NCBI GenBank assembly: GCA_903819975.1
Contig: CAIJFI010000004.1
Span: 124,001 to 188,000 of the forward strand
DNA from: an uncultured Bacteroidota bacterium
Lineage (GTDB): Bacteria > Bacteroidota > Bacteroidia > Chitinophagales > Chitinophagaceae
DNA: 64,000 nt
Direction: 5' to 3'
The notes beneath the pieces are model-generated. The model searched no databases. It saw nothing but the letters and a program-made list of their open reading frames with translations, and was not told the DNA's origin. This document shows, piece after piece, positions 34,851-43,388 of the stretch. How positions within the stretch are numbered: position 1 is the first letter of the stretch; the number at the start of each line of letters is the position of its first letter. The position numbers and the translations under genes are program-made.

Positions 34851-35294
34851 TCATAAGCTTCGCTTCTTCTCATGGAACATTTTTAACCACTTGTCTTCCA
34901 TGGACCTCATTAATTTGGCATCGGCTGGTTTCTTGTCCTTGTAACCACAAAAATGCAGGGCTCCATGAAAAATAACCCTTAGCAACTCGTTGGTTTGGGT
35001 TGTCTTTAGGGTTTTCGCGTTTTCTTTTACTCGGTCCACACTTATATATATGTCACCAATTAATTGGCCCTTGGTTTCAGATAGATCAAAACTAATAATA
35101 TCTGTATAGTAATCGTGGTTTAAAAACTGCTTATTAATATCTAATAAGTATTTGTCGGAGCAAAAAACATACTGAAGGCATTCAATGCGAAGCCCTTCCT
35201 TTTTCATTTGTTTTTCCAAGAAGGCCTTAAGGGCCACCCGGTTGCCAAGTGTTATGGTTTTGTCCGCTTTATTAAAGAAGATGGTCATGCACAT
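34851..35294 (-). CDS. ybeY: Endoribonuclease YbeY (rRNA maturation factor)
   Basis: A 147-residue metalloprotein of 16S rRNA 3' processing and ribosome quality control. The zinc motif is HGALHFCGYKDKKPADA: two His are present, while the third ligand position of the classical HGxLHLxGYDH is Lys-Asp-Lys, a pattern I recall as usual in Bacteroidota. YYTDIISFDLSE and GDIYISVDRV are the other conserved strands. The start could be the ATG at 35294 or, more typically, 35288 (MTIFFNKAD). The C-terminal end nearly touches the second parS. Confidence 0.9.
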   Translation of the reverse strand: MCMTIFFNKADKTITLGNRVALKAFLEKQMKKEGLRIECLQYVFCSDKYLLDINKQFLNHDYYTDIISFDLSETKGQLIGDIYISVDRVKENAKTLKTTQTNELLRVIFHGALHFCGYKDKKPADAKLMRSMEDKWLKMFHEKKRSL

Positions 35295-35379
35295 AGTGTA
35301 ATGTCTTTCAAATATTTATACGAATATTAAGGGAAATTATTGCTCCAAATTTCGTAAGTATTTATGTAGGAAAGGAAAC

Positions 35380-35387
35380 TATCTTTG
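35380..35387 (+). promoter_or_regulatory. feoA: -7 element of feoA, nearly leaderless
   Basis: TATCTTTG, a full match to TAnnTTTG, ending 9 bases before the ATG at 35397; the leader would be at most about 4 bases. Confidence 0.5.
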
Positions 35388-35396
35388 TAGTCTATT

Positions 35397-35624
35397 ATGA
35401 AGAAATTATCTGAGCTACATATTGGTCAGTCTGGAACAATTCATTCTTTTGAAAATGACGAAATCTTTTTAAAATTAATGGAGATGGGGTGTATTCCTGG
35501 GGAATATATTACTGTTGAACAGATAGCACCGTTGGGAGATCCAATTAGCATTTCGGTTGCTGGATATCAATTAAGCTTGAGAATGGATGAGGCAGAAAGT
35601 ATTATAATTACACCTGCAGAATAA
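35397..35624 (+). CDS. feoA: FeoA-domain protein (ferrous iron transport accessory)
   Basis: A 75-residue SH3-like FeoA protein. It has the typical LSELHIGQSGTIHSFENDE start, LKLMEMGCIPGEYITVEQIAPLGDP in the middle and GYQLSLRMDEAESI at the end. FeoA normally assists the membrane GTPase FeoB in Fe2+ uptake. Here no feoB is adjacent: nadD follows 29 bases downstream. It is therefore either an orphan FeoA or works with a FeoB encoded elsewhere. Confidence 0.88.
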   Translation: MKKLSELHIGQSGTIHSFENDEIFLKLMEMGCIPGEYITVEQIAPLGDPISISVAGYQLSLRMDEAESIIITPAE

Positions 35625-35626
35625 TA

Positions 35627-35647
35627 TAAACAATTGATAATCAATTA
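35627..35647. repeat. 21-base repeat copy 1 (palindromic AATTGAT-A-ATCAATT core)
   Basis: An exact 21-base match to 53750-53770. It lies in the gap between feoA and nadD; the central 15 bases are a perfect inverted repeat around one A. Confidence 0.6.
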
Positions 35648-35653
35648 TTTAGA

Positions 35654-36226
35654 ATGAAAATAGGCTTGTTTTTTGGTAGTTTTAACCCCATTCATAATGG
35701 GCACTTAATGGTGGCAAGCTATATTGCAAATCATTCGGACCTGAAACAAGTCTGGTTAGTGGTGTCACCACAAAATCCGCATAAGACACAAAGCAGCTTA
35801 TTAAACGAATACGACAGATTGCACCTAGCAAATATTGCAATTGAAGAAGATCCACAATTGCGTGTATCGGATATAGAATTTAAATTGCCCAAACCCTCTT
35901 ATACAATTGATACGCTTACCTATTTAACAGAGCAATATCCGCAACACGAATTTTCGGTTATTATGGGTGGAGATAGTTTTCAAAATTTACCGAAATGGAA
36001 AAACTTTGAAACACTAATAAAAAATTACAGCTTCATTGTTTATCGTCGTCCTGGTTTTGAAATCACAGAAACCTACGGAGCGAATGTGATTTATTTAGAA
36101 GCACCCATGTTAGAACTGTCTGCAACACTAATTCGCAATAATCGCAAAGAAGGAATTACAATTAGATATCTAGTGCCAGATAAAGTGCGCGAAGAGATAG
36201 AGAATAATAATTATTTTAAGGAGTAG
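35654..36226 (+). CDS. nadD: Nicotinate-nucleotide adenylyltransferase
   Basis: A 190-residue cytosolic enzyme that makes deamido-NAD (or NAD from NMN) from the mononucleotide and ATP. The nucleotidyltransferase motif GSFNPIHNGH (8-17) and the late motif LSATLIRNNRK (SxTxIR type) are intact, and MGGDSFQNLPKW is the family pattern. Length is typical. It completes the salvage route of the pnuC/NR-kinase pair if it accepts NMN. It is followed by two back-to-back terminators before rho. Confidence 0.94.
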   Translation: MKIGLFFGSFNPIHNGHLMVASYIANHSDLKQVWLVVSPQNPHKTQSSLLNEYDRLHLANIAIEEDPQLRVSDIEFKLPKPSYTIDTLTYLTEQYPQHEFSVIMGGDSFQNLPKWKNFETLIKNYSFIVYRRPGFEITETYGANVIYLEAPMLELSATLIRNNRKEGITIRYLVPDKVREEIENNNYFKE

Positions 36227-36281
36227 CAATTAATAAAATAAAAAAAATCCTTAATTTTTTTAAGTAAATAGAGTAAATAAA

Positions 36282-36302
36282 GACACCCGTTTATGGGGTG
36301 TC
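36282..36302 (+). terminator. Terminator after nadD
   Basis: Arms GACACCC (36282-36288) and GGGTGTC (36296-36302), followed by TTTT. Confidence 0.75.
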
Positions 36303-36327
36303 TTTTAAAAATCATAAAACATAAAAT

Positions 36328-36359
36328 AAAAAAGCCCTTAATTTTTTAAGGGCTTTTTT
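36328..36359. terminator. Bidirectional terminator between nadD and rho
   Basis: Perfect arms AAAAAAGCCCTTAA (36328-36341) and TTAAGGGCTTTTTT (36346-36359): a U-run is produced in both directions, so it serves rho (minus) and backs up nadD (plus). Confidence 0.85.
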
Positions 36360-36363
36360 ATTT

Positions 36364-37914
36364 TTAACGATTCATGCTGGCTAAAAACTCTTCGTTGTCT
36401 TTAGTGCCTCGCATGCGTTTTAATAATTCATTCATTGCTTCGTCGGTATTCATGTCGTTTAAGAATAATCTTAAAATATTCATTCTTTGTAACACATCTG
36501 CAGACAATAATAAATCGTCGCGACGTGTACTTGAACCTGTTAAATCGATAGCAGGGAAAATACGTTTGTTTGCTAAACGACGATCCAATACCAATTCCAT
36601 ATTACCAGTTCCTTTGAATTCTTCAAAGATAACCTCGTCCATCTTAGAACCTGTATCCACAAGGGCTGTAGCAATAATAGTAAGAGATCCACCATTTTCA
36701 ATTTTACGAGCAGCACCAAAAAATTGTTTCGGTTTTTGCATCGCATTTGCTTCCACACCACCTGATAATACTTTACCAGAACTTGGAGCAACTGTATTGT
36801 GAGCACGTGCTAAACGTGTAATAGAATCTAATAAAATAACAACATCGTGTCCGCACTCCACTAAACGTTTTGCTTTTTGTAAAGCCATTGTAGAAACCTT
36901 AACGTGTTTTTCTGCAGGCTCGTCAAAAGTAGAAGCAATTACTTCTGCTTTTACAGAACGCTCAACGTCAGTAACTTCCTCTGGACGTTCATCTACAAGC
37001 ACTACCATTAAATAACATTCAGGATGATTTGAGGCAATCGCATTTGCAACTTCTTTCAGCAACATGGTTTTACCCACTTTAGGTTGAGCTACTAATAATC
37101 CACGCTGACCCTTACCTATTGGCGTAAATAAATCCATAATACGTGTGCTATAGTTATTAGCAGTTGTATATAAATTTAATTTTTCAAAAGGAAACAAAGG
37201 TGTTAAATAATCAAAAGGAATACGATCACGAATTTCGTCTGGTCTTTTACCATTTACAAAATCCACCTTGGTTAATGCAAAATATTTTTCACCTTCCTTA
37301 GGAGGACGAACCGATCCTTGAACCGTATCACCCGTTTTTAATCCAAATAATTTTATTTGAGAAGGAGAAACATATACGTCGTCCGGAGAAGATAAATAGT
37401 TATAGTCGGAGCTTCTTAAAAAGCCATATCCATCGGGCATCATTTCTAAAACACCTTCTGATGCAATGGCGCCATCAAACTCTACGTTAAAAGCTGGCTC
37501 TTTTCTAGGCTGATTTCTGTTTTGGTGTGGGTGTTGACCCTGGCCAGGTCCTCTTTGTCCGCGGTTGTCGCTCTGAGGGCCACCACCGTTTTGCTGTTGA
37601 CCAACAGGTTGTCCGGTTTGAGGATCTTTTGCCTCTTGTGTACCTTCTGTTTCTGGTCCAGCAGCAACTTCTGGAGCTGGAGTGCTTGCCGCACTTTCGT
37701 CCCCAAATAATTGAGCAGCTATTTGAGAGGCCTTGTCGTCAATACTTTGATTAGGGTTTTCGCTTTCTGGAGTCTTTTTAGCAATTGGCTTGCGTGCTCT
37801 TACTGGAGCAGCTTCTTCTTTTGCTGGGATGGCCTTTTCGGCTTTGGTTGACTTAGGAGCTGGCGCAGCAACAGGCTTGCGTCCCCTTTTTGGTTTGTCG
37901 TCTTTTTCTTGCAC
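36364..37914 (-). CDS. rho: Transcription termination factor Rho
   Basis: A 516-residue hexameric RNA helicase. The first roughly 140 residues are a low-complexity extension: Lys/Ala/Pro-rich at first, then Gln/Gly/Asn-rich ([26 protein letters not shown]). The RNA-binding cold-shock-like domain follows ([15 protein letters not shown]), then the ATPase core with the P-loop [10 protein letters not shown], the Q-loop region and [15 protein letters not shown]. Such extensions are usual in Bacteroidota Rho and may aid RNA binding or phase separation. The start appears to be GTG ([11 protein letters not shown]). It ends at a bidirectional terminator. Confidence 0.96.
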   Translation of the reverse strand: MQEKDDKPKRGRKPVAAPAPKSTKAEKAIPAKEEAAPVRARKPIAKKTPESENPNQSIDDKASQIAAQLFGDESAASTPAPEVAAGPETEGTQEAKDPQTGQPVGQQQNGGGPQSDNRGQRGPGQGQHPHQNRNQPRKEPAFNVEFDGAIASEGVLEMMPDGYGFLRSSDYNYLSSPDDVYVSPSQIKLFGLKTGDTVQGSVRPPKEGEKYFALTKVDFVNGKRPDEIRDRIPFDYLTPLFPFEKLNLYTTANNYSTRIMDLFTPIGKGQRGLLVAQPKVGKTMLLKEVANAIASNHPECYLMVVLVDERPEEVTDVERSVKAEVIASTFDEPAEKHVKVSTMALQKAKRLVECGHDVVILLDSITRLARAHNTVAPSSGKVLSGGVEANAMQKPKQFFGAARKIENGGSLTIIATALVDTGSKMDEVIFEEFKGTGNMELVLDRRLANKRIFPAIDLTGSSTRRDDLLLSADVLQRMNILRLFLNDMNTDEAMNELLKRMRGTKDNEEFLASMNR

Positions 37915-38096
37915 TGTAAATCTTATAATTTAATTAAAAATCGAATCAAGTTCGGGGCTTTTGAGCGTCTTTGAGGTTGAATTTGGGATGATTGATCCCT
38001 GTTTGTGGGCATTCGCGATATAAATAAATAGAACTATCGCTTCTTTCTAATGCAATGTTAAGCAGTTTTTCAATAAAAAAACAATTTTTTATGGGT

Positions 38097-38104
38097 TATC
38101 TTTG
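38097..38104 (+). promoter_or_regulatory. asnS: -7 element of asnS
   Basis: TATCTTTG, a full match to TAnnTTTG, 26 bases upstream of the ATG at 38131. Confidence 0.5.
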
Positions 38105-38130
38105 CCTTCCAAATAGTACAAATAGTTATT

Positions 38131-39591
38131 ATGTTCAACCAAAGAGTAAAAATTAAGCAATTGTTATCCGGAACCGACGCAGCAAGTGCGGTGGGTGCCG
38201 AAGTAGTAGTAATGGGATGGGTGCGTACTTTCCGTAATAATCAGTTTATAGCATTAAACGATGGTAGTACTAATAATAATGTTCAAGTTGTAGCAAGTTT
38301 GGGAGAATTTGACGAAGCTTTATTAAAGCGTGTAACTACTGGTGCATCTTTAAAAGTAAAAGGTGTAGTTGTAGAGAGTCAAGGAAAGGGACAAACGGTG
38401 GAAGTAAAAGCAACAAGCATAGAAATATTAGGGGATAGCGATGCAGAAAAATATCCGTTGCAACCTAAAAAACATTCACTTGAATTTTTAAGAGAAAAAG
38501 CACATTTGCGTTTTAGAACTAATACGTTTGGATCGGTGTTTCGCATACGTCACTCATTGGCATTTGCGGTGCATCAGTTTTTTAACGAACGTGGATTTTT
38601 ATATTTACACACACCAATTATTACAAGTTCCGATGCAGAAGGTGCTGGAGAAATGTTTCGTGTAACAACGCTACCATTAGAAGGCGCTCCAAAAAATGAT
38701 GCTGGCGAAATTGATTTTACACAAGACTTTTTTGGTAAGAGTACTAACCTAACAGTGAGTGGTCAATTGGAAGGAGAGTTAGGCGCAATGGCGTTCTCAG
38801 ACATTTATACATTTGGTCCCACCTTCCGTGCAGAGAATTCAAACACAACAAGACACTTAGCAGAATTTTGGATGATTGAGCCCGAAGTTGCTTTTAATGA
38901 TTTGGAAGACAATATGAACTTGGCCGAAGATTTTATCAAGCATTTAATTGCTTATGTGATGAAACACAACGCGGATGATTTACAATTTTTAGATACACGT
39001 TTAGCAGAAGAAGAAAAACAATTGCCAACAGAAAAAAGAAGCGGATTGGGATTAATTGAAAAATTAAAATTTGTGTTGGAGGGTGGGTTTGAAAGAATTA
39101 CGTACACAGAAGCAATTGATATTTTATTAAACAGCAATCACTATAAGAAAAAGAAATTTCAATACGATGTGAAGTGGGGAATTGATTTGCAAAGTGAGCA
39201 TGAAAGATACTTGGTGGAGCAGCATTTTAAAAAGCCTGTAATTGTTACAAACTATCCTGCTGCTATTAAGGCTTTCTATATGCGTATGAACGACGGATGC
39301 GAGGCTGGCAAAGAAACTGTTGCTGCAATGGATATCTTGGCGCCAGGTATTGGAGAGATTGTGGGTGGATCACAAAGAGAAGAGCGCTTAGAAAAACTAG
39401 AAGCTAGAATGAATGCCATGCATATTCCTTTGGACGAGATGAGCTATTATCTAGATACGCGCCGTTTTGGTAGCGTTCCTCATGCGGGCTTTGGATTAGG
39501 CTTTGAGCGTATGGTTCAATTTGTAACCGGCATGACAAACATTAGAGACGTAATTGCGTTTGCAAGAACTCCGAACAATTGTGAATACTAA
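38131..39591 (+). CDS. asnS: Asparaginyl-tRNA synthetase
   Basis: A 486-residue class IIb synthetase. The N-terminal OB-fold anticodon domain (about 1-120, [21 protein letters not shown]) precedes the catalytic domain with motif 2 ([22 protein letters not shown]) and motif 3 ([17 protein letters not shown]). [10 protein letters not shown] is the AsnRS/AspRS aminoacylation motif; the pattern around it and GSQREERLE fit AsnRS rather than AspRS. It is monocistronic, with a hairpin terminator 9 bases after the stop. Confidence 0.97.
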   Translation: MFNQRVKIKQLLSGTDAASAVGAEVVVMGWVRTFRNNQFIALNDGSTNNNVQVVASLGEFDEALLKRVTTGASLKVKGVVVESQGKGQTVEVKATSIEILGDSDAEKYPLQPKKHSLEFLREKAHLRFRTNTFGSVFRIRHSLAFAVHQFFNERGFLYLHTPIITSSDAEGAGEMFRVTTLPLEGAPKNDAGEIDFTQDFFGKSTNLTVSGQLEGELGAMAFSDIYTFGPTFRAENSNTTRHLAEFWMIEPEVAFNDLEDNMNLAEDFIKHLIAYVMKHNADDLQFLDTRLAEEEKQLPTEKRSGLGLIEKLKFVLEGGFERITYTEAIDILLNSNHYKKKKFQYDVKWGIDLQSEHERYLVEQHFKKPVIVTNYPAAIKAFYMRMNDGCEAGKETVAAMDILAPGIGEIVGGSQREERLEKLEARMNAMHIPLDEMSYYLDTRRFGSVPHAGFGLGFERMVQFVTGMTNIRDVIAFARTPNNCEY

Positions 39592-39599
39592 ATTTTATT

Positions 39600-39619
39600 A
39601 GAGCGCGTTTTCGCGCTCT
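39600..39619 (+). terminator. Terminator after asnS
   Basis: Arms AGAGCGCG (39600-39607) and CGCGCTCT (39612-39619) with a TTTT loop, followed by TTGTTTTT. Confidence 0.88.
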
Positions 39620-39648
39620 TTGTTTTTAAACTAATTTGATAATTCGTT

Positions 39649-40533
39649 ATGGGAATATTATTTGTATTAATTGGTGCATTCTGTTTTGCAATTAGCAATG
39701 CCTATTGGAAAAAAGTAACGCAAACAATTCCATATCAAGTTGGAATGTTTTTTCGAGGTGTATTTGCATCTGGTTTTTTTGCCATCTTGTATTTTGGTTT
39801 TAGAAATCATCAATTTTTTGCAGGTTGGACCGTTACGCCATTGGAGATAAATCAAAATTTATTGTACACAATTTCTATTTGTGTTTTTAATATTTTTGGA
39901 TTGATGTTTTTTTTACGTGGCATTCAAAAAGCGCCTGTAAGCCTTGTGGTGCCTGTATCTGCCCTAAAGGTGTTTACCATTTTAACTGCAGTTTTTGTAG
40001 TTGGTGAAATTTGGAAGATGCCTTATTTATATGCGTTTTTTTTATCAACTGGAGGACTATTGTTATTATATATAGATGGTTCTGAACACGCAACGGCTAA
40101 GGAGCAAAAGCTTGGAGTATTGTATGGACTAGCTTCTAGTTTTTTCTGGGGAAGTTCTTATGCGTTATATAAATTTCCTATTGGTTGGTGGGGTCCGCTT
40201 GGTTTTAGTTTTGTAATTGAAACCACTGCAATGTTGTTTGGGTTGGTCTTAGTAATTAGAGATGGATTGTTGAAACAGTTGTTTAATTATGTAAAGTCTG
40301 TTCATATTCAAACCTATATTGTTCAGGGTATATTATTAGTAGCAGGCGGATTGGCAATTAATATTTCGTATCAGTACTTGCCTATAATGGTTATAAATAT
40401 TCTAATTATTAGTAGCCAACTATTGTCGGTGTTATTGGGCTTTATGTTTTTTAAAGAACGTTTAAGCTTAAAACAATGGGCGGGTCTTATTTTAATTATG
40501 ATTAGCTTTTTTGTGGTTGCTACTGCTGTATAA
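39649..40533 (+). CDS. DMT superfamily (EamA-like) transporter
   Basis: A 294-residue protein with about ten transmembrane helices in two EamA-like halves (about 1-140 and 150-294). Typical features are the opening helix GILFVLIGAFCFAISNAYWK, the helix 3-4 segment GIQKAPVSLVVPVSALKVFTILTAVF and the parallel one in the second half (NILIISSQLLSVLLGFMFFKERLSLKQWAGLILI). Members export or import metabolites, but no substrate is inferable. It lies alone before tRNA-Phe. Confidence 0.85.
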   Translation: MGILFVLIGAFCFAISNAYWKKVTQTIPYQVGMFFRGVFASGFFAILYFGFRNHQFFAGWTVTPLEINQNLLYTISICVFNIFGLMFFLRGIQKAPVSLVVPVSALKVFTILTAVFVVGEIWKMPYLYAFFLSTGGLLLLYIDGSEHATAKEQKLGVLYGLASSFFWGSSYALYKFPIGWWGPLGFSFVIETTAMLFGLVLVIRDGLLKQLFNYVKSVHIQTYIVQGILLVAGGLAINISYQYLPIMVINILIISSQLLSVLLGFMFFKERLSLKQWAGLILIMISFFVVATAV

Positions 40534-40670
40534 GGCCTTTGAAGTTGACTAGATCTTATCATTTTTCCTAGTTTTCAATAAACAAGCCTATTTTTTTGCT
40601 ATTTAAGGCGGGCTAACCTATATTTGCTGCCCGGTAATAGCAATATTATTGGATGGATATTTAATCCGAT

Positions 40671-40743
40671 GGCGCTGTAGCTCAGTTGGTAGAGCAAAGG
40701 ACTGAAAATCCTTGTGTCCCCGGTTCGAGCCCGGGTGGTGCCA
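40671..40743 (+). tRNA. tRNA-Phe (GAA)
   Basis: A 73-base cloverleaf. Acceptor arms are GGCGCTG (40671-40677) and TGGTGCC (40736-40742), with three G-U pairs. The D-arm begins GCTCAGTTGGTAGAGC. The anticodon stem AAGGA/TCCTT (40697-40701, 40709-40713) encloses CTGAAAA with anticodon GAA at 40704-40706. The T-arm is CCCGG-TTCGAGC-CCGGG. CCA is not encoded. A strong terminator follows immediately. Confidence 0.95.
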
Positions 40744-40744
40744 C

Positions 40745-40770
40745 AAGCCCTCAACGAAAGTTGGGGGCTT
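40745..40770 (+). terminator. Terminator after tRNA-Phe
   Basis: Arms AAGCCCTCAAC (40745-40755) and GTTGGGGGCTT (40760-40770) around a GAAA loop, followed by TTTT, starting one base after the tRNA. Confidence 0.9.
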
Positions 40771-40787
40771 TTTTGTTAAGTCCTTAT

Positions 40788-40795
40788 TATCTTTA
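40788..40795 (+). promoter_or_regulatory. Probable -7 element abutting the SRAP start codon
   Basis: TATCTTTA (one mismatch to TAnnTTTG), then 4 bases, then ATG at 40800. This supports a leaderless start at MCYYN. Confidence 0.4.
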
Positions 40796-40799
40796 CCTC

Positions 40800-41543
40800 A
40801 TGTGCTATTACAATAGTGTAAATATTCCCAAGGGGTCCAAGGTAAAGGTTAAGGGTGTTACTAAGGAGCTTCCGGCTATATGCAGGCCAATGCAAAGTGG
40901 CTTTGAATATGCCAATTGGCCCATTATAAAGTCTAATGGCGATGGTATTGAGCTAGAATTGGGGCATTGGGAGTTCATCGCACCCTGGGTTAATAGTACT
41001 TTAGAGGTTATAAAGGGGCGTGAGAAATTCAACACCCTTAATGCAACCGCAGAAAGACTTTTTGAAAGCAAATTATATAAGCAGCCGGCACTTAAACGAA
41101 GATGCTTAGTATTATCATCGGGGTTTTATGAGTGGAGACATTTTAAACCAGAAGCTGCTAAAAAAGAAATAGCATATCCTTATTTTATTTCGCTTAAAGA
41201 CAAACCCTATTTTTTTATGGCCGGAATTTATCAGCCATGGGTTGATATAGAATCTGGTGAAACGATGGATACATTTTCTATTGTTACAACAAGGGCAAAT
41301 AGTATGATGGCGCAAATACATACTAAGAAAAAAAGAATGCCAACAATTTTAAATGACGAACAAGCGGACGATTGGTTAAACCCAAATATCCCTGAACAAA
41401 GAATTTTAGAGTTAGCACATTCTCAATTAAATGAAAACTTAATGTCTTCTTTTACAATTAAGAAAGATTTTAGAGGAGACGCAAACCCAATGGAGCCATA
41501 TGTTTACGAGGACCTACCATTAATACAAACACAAAATATTTAA
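40800..41543 (+). CDS. SRAP domain protein (HMCES/YedK-type abasic-site DNA shield)
   Basis: A 247-residue SOS-response-associated-peptidase-family protein. The frame is open back into the tRNA, but the start must be the ATG at 40800, because the family's catalytic Cys is residue 2 (MCYYN), exposed after Met removal. Further family signatures are GFYEWRH (Glu), FSIVTTRAN and HTKKKRMPTIL (His). The Cys forms a thiazolidine with abasic sites in single-stranded DNA, protecting replication forks. It follows the tRNA-Phe terminator and has its own promoter; DUF1569 follows after one base. Confidence 0.92.
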   Translation: MCYYNSVNIPKGSKVKVKGVTKELPAICRPMQSGFEYANWPIIKSNGDGIELELGHWEFIAPWVNSTLEVIKGREKFNTLNATAERLFESKLYKQPALKRRCLVLSSGFYEWRHFKPEAAKKEIAYPYFISLKDKPYFFMAGIYQPWVDIESGETMDTFSIVTTRANSMMAQIHTKKKRMPTILNDEQADDWLNPNIPEQRILELAHSQLNENLMSSFTIKKDFRGDANPMEPYVYEDLPLIQTQNI

Positions 41544-41544
41544 C

Positions 41545-42000
41545 ATGAAAAAACTAGAAAAATTAATACAAGCGCTTGAATCTTATATTCCACAAGCGGA
41601 AAAAATAAACAACAATGTTTCTAATGTAAATGTAGGTTGGCATATTGAACATAGCCTATTGGTTATTATTTCTATCGCACAAACTATTTTAAATTCCGAT
41701 GCTTCAAAATATAAATGGAAGTGGAGTACTAAGAAAGTAATTGTTTTTTTAGTGGGAAGTTTTCCAAGAGGAAAAGCAAACGCACCTGAAATTGTAATGC
41801 CCAAAAATATAGCTAGCGCAGAAAGTCTTGCGCAGCAAATTAAAGCTGCAAGAAATTCAATTCAATTATTAAAGAATGCGGGTGCTAAGCAATACTTCAC
41901 ACACCCAATTTTTGGAATGTTGGATCGTGATGCTACTATTCCATTCTTGGGTATCCATACGAATCACCACCTTAAAATAATAAAGGATATTCTTGCTTAG
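41545..42000 (+). CDS. DUF1569 / DinB-like four-helix protein
   Basis: A 151-residue helical protein matching the DUF1569 branch of the DinB/YfiT-like fold. It has the early His pair WHIEHSLLVI and a late THPIFGMLDRD...GIHTNHHLKII, which would give the three-His metal site of this fold. DinB-like proteins bind divalent metal and often act as thiol-dependent transferases. The ATG is one base after the SRAP stop, so the two are co-expressed; a link to DNA damage is only suggestive. Confidence 0.78.
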   Translation: MKKLEKLIQALESYIPQAEKINNNVSNVNVGWHIEHSLLVIISIAQTILNSDASKYKWKWSTKKVIVFLVGSFPRGKANAPEIVMPKNIASAESLAQQIKAARNSIQLLKNAGAKQYFTHPIFGMLDRDATIPFLGIHTNHHLKIIKDILA

Positions 42001-42018
42001 TTTTAAATCCAGGTTATT

Positions 42019-42261
42019 CTATACTCCCTTGTTCTCGGCCCTTCTTCTTGCCTCTTCGGCTTCCTTGTAAATACGAATCCAGGTAAGGGATATATCTATT
42101 ATTGCCAATAAGGGTCCGATCATAACTACCATAATTACCTCCAATCCAGGAGAGTATCCAATAACTCCATCATAAGAAGACATCTTTGAGCGCTTGAATA
42201 ATTTATAAAGGCAGTAGATCGCACATAGGATCCAAACGATGATAATTACGTTTTTTAACAT
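42019..42261 (-). CDS. Small two-helix membrane protein
   Basis: An 80-residue protein: an N-terminal helix (VIIIVWILCAIYCLYKLF), a short polar loop with SSYDGVIGYSPG, a second helix (LEVIMVVMIGPLLAIIDISLTW) and a charged tail rich in Glu/Arg/Lys. It is a plausible real gene, as it fills the space between convergent/divergent neighbours. No family is recognised. Confidence 0.55.
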   Translation of the reverse strand: MLKNVIIIVWILCAIYCLYKLFKRSKMSSYDGVIGYSPGLEVIMVVMIGPLLAIIDISLTWIRIYKEAEEARRRAENKGV

Positions 42262-42381
42262 ATTGGGTGATGTTTCTTTTTATTATAACGCGGCAACCGC
42301 TATTTTATTGCTTCAATTTATGATAAGGCAAATATTGACAAAGTGTGAATTTATTTAAATAATTCGCCTTAAATTGCATCA

Positions 42382-43335
42382 ATGAATAGCAATATCCATA
42401 AATTATCTAAGTTTCCAGCCTTTACTTGGTCTCAAGAAGCACTTAATGAACTAGTGCTTTCACTTAGGATAAAGCAAGATACCCTGCTAAAAAGAATGGA
42501 TACTCTGTCCGTTGAACTTAAACAAGAAGCTAGTACCCTAATTTTAAGACAGGACATAATCGCTAACATTGAAATCGAACAAAATTTACCATTTTTTGAA
42601 CAATTTTTGACTATTTTGAGTCAAAATGAGCACTTTTTGGGTAAAAACGCATCATTTTTGACTGATTCTACTCAAAATTATAAGGCAACACTAACAAAGG
42701 AAAGATTATTGACTTGGTTGCCGCAATTTAGCCAAGGAAACCTTAATGCCACAAACATACAGTTGGATCAATTCTTAGCCTGGTTCAATAAACCGGGCTT
42801 GGACAGATTATTAAAGGCGGCGATTGCTCATTTGTGGTTTGTGAGTATTGCCCCCTTTAACGGTGGAAATGGATTTGTTTCAAGACTTATTACCGATATG
42901 CAATTGGCAAAGGCCGACGGGACCCATTACAGATACTATAGTTTTAGCAATCAGTTATTAAAAGAACAGGACGACTATCAATTTATATTAGAGCAGGTGC
43001 AAAAGGGCTCACTTGATATTACAATATGGTTGCAATGGTTTTTAAACTGTTTAGGTCGGGCTTATGATGCATCTGACAATTTACTTTCTCTAATATTAAA
43101 GAAAGACGCTTTTTGGAAAAAGCATGTTGATGTTATTGTAAACAAACGCCAAAAGCAAATTATAAATACGTTGCTACAAGGGCTTGGTGAAAAATTAAGT
43201 ACTACTACTTATGCAAGCTTAACAAAGTGTTCTAGAGATACGGCATTAAGAGATATAACCGATTTGATGGAAAAAAATATTTTAATAAAGAAAGAAGGTT
43301 TGGGAAAAAATACAAACTATCATCTTTCACACTAG
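42382..43335 (+). CDS. DUF4172-Fic fold protein with degenerate AMP-transferase motif
   Basis: A 317-residue protein with the DUF4172 N-terminal domain (KFPAFTWSQEALNELVLSL, 10-28), a Fic domain and a C-terminal winged-helix region (about 250-315, SLTKCSRDTALRDITDLMEKNIL). The Fic helix region is IAPFNGGNGFVSR (156-168), against the canonical HPFxDGNGRxxR. The catalytic His is Ala157, the metal-binding Asp/Glu is Gly161 and the first Arg is Phe165, while the final Arg168 and N-G-x-G frame remain. An upstream I-x-x-IE-type segment (NIEIEQN, 62-68) replaces the usual SxxxEGN inhibitory motif. AMP transfer is therefore unlikely; it may serve as a DNA- or protein-binding regulator. Confidence 0.8.
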   Translation: MNSNIHKLSKFPAFTWSQEALNELVLSLRIKQDTLLKRMDTLSVELKQEASTLILRQDIIANIEIEQNLPFFEQFLTILSQNEHFLGKNASFLTDSTQNYKATLTKERLLTWLPQFSQGNLNATNIQLDQFLAWFNKPGLDRLLKAAIAHLWFVSIAPFNGGNGFVSRLITDMQLAKADGTHYRYYSFSNQLLKEQDDYQFILEQVQKGSLDITIWLQWFLNCLGRAYDASDNLLSLILKKDAFWKKHVDVIVNKRQKQIINTLLQGLGEKLSTTTYASLTKCSRDTALRDITDLMEKNILIKKEGLGKNTNYHLSH

Positions 43336-43388
43336 CAGTTTTTATAAATAATAACTATCTTAACACAGACACAATCAACCCTTAAACA

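Noticed and set aside
34604..34873. 89-codon open frame on the minus strand across the parS region
   Set aside because: It overlaps mnmG and ybeY, its translation is just the parS palindromes and the Ser/Arg/Glu stretch of a repeat-like spacer, and it has no promoter or conserved pattern.
40686..40799. N-terminal extension of the SRAP gene into tRNA-Phe
   Set aside because: It would run through the tRNA and its terminator, and would bury the Cys that must be residue 2 for activity.
40671..43335. Genomic island inserted at tRNA-Phe
   Set aside because: No integrase, no repeated tRNA 3' end and no sharp change in base composition was seen downstream.
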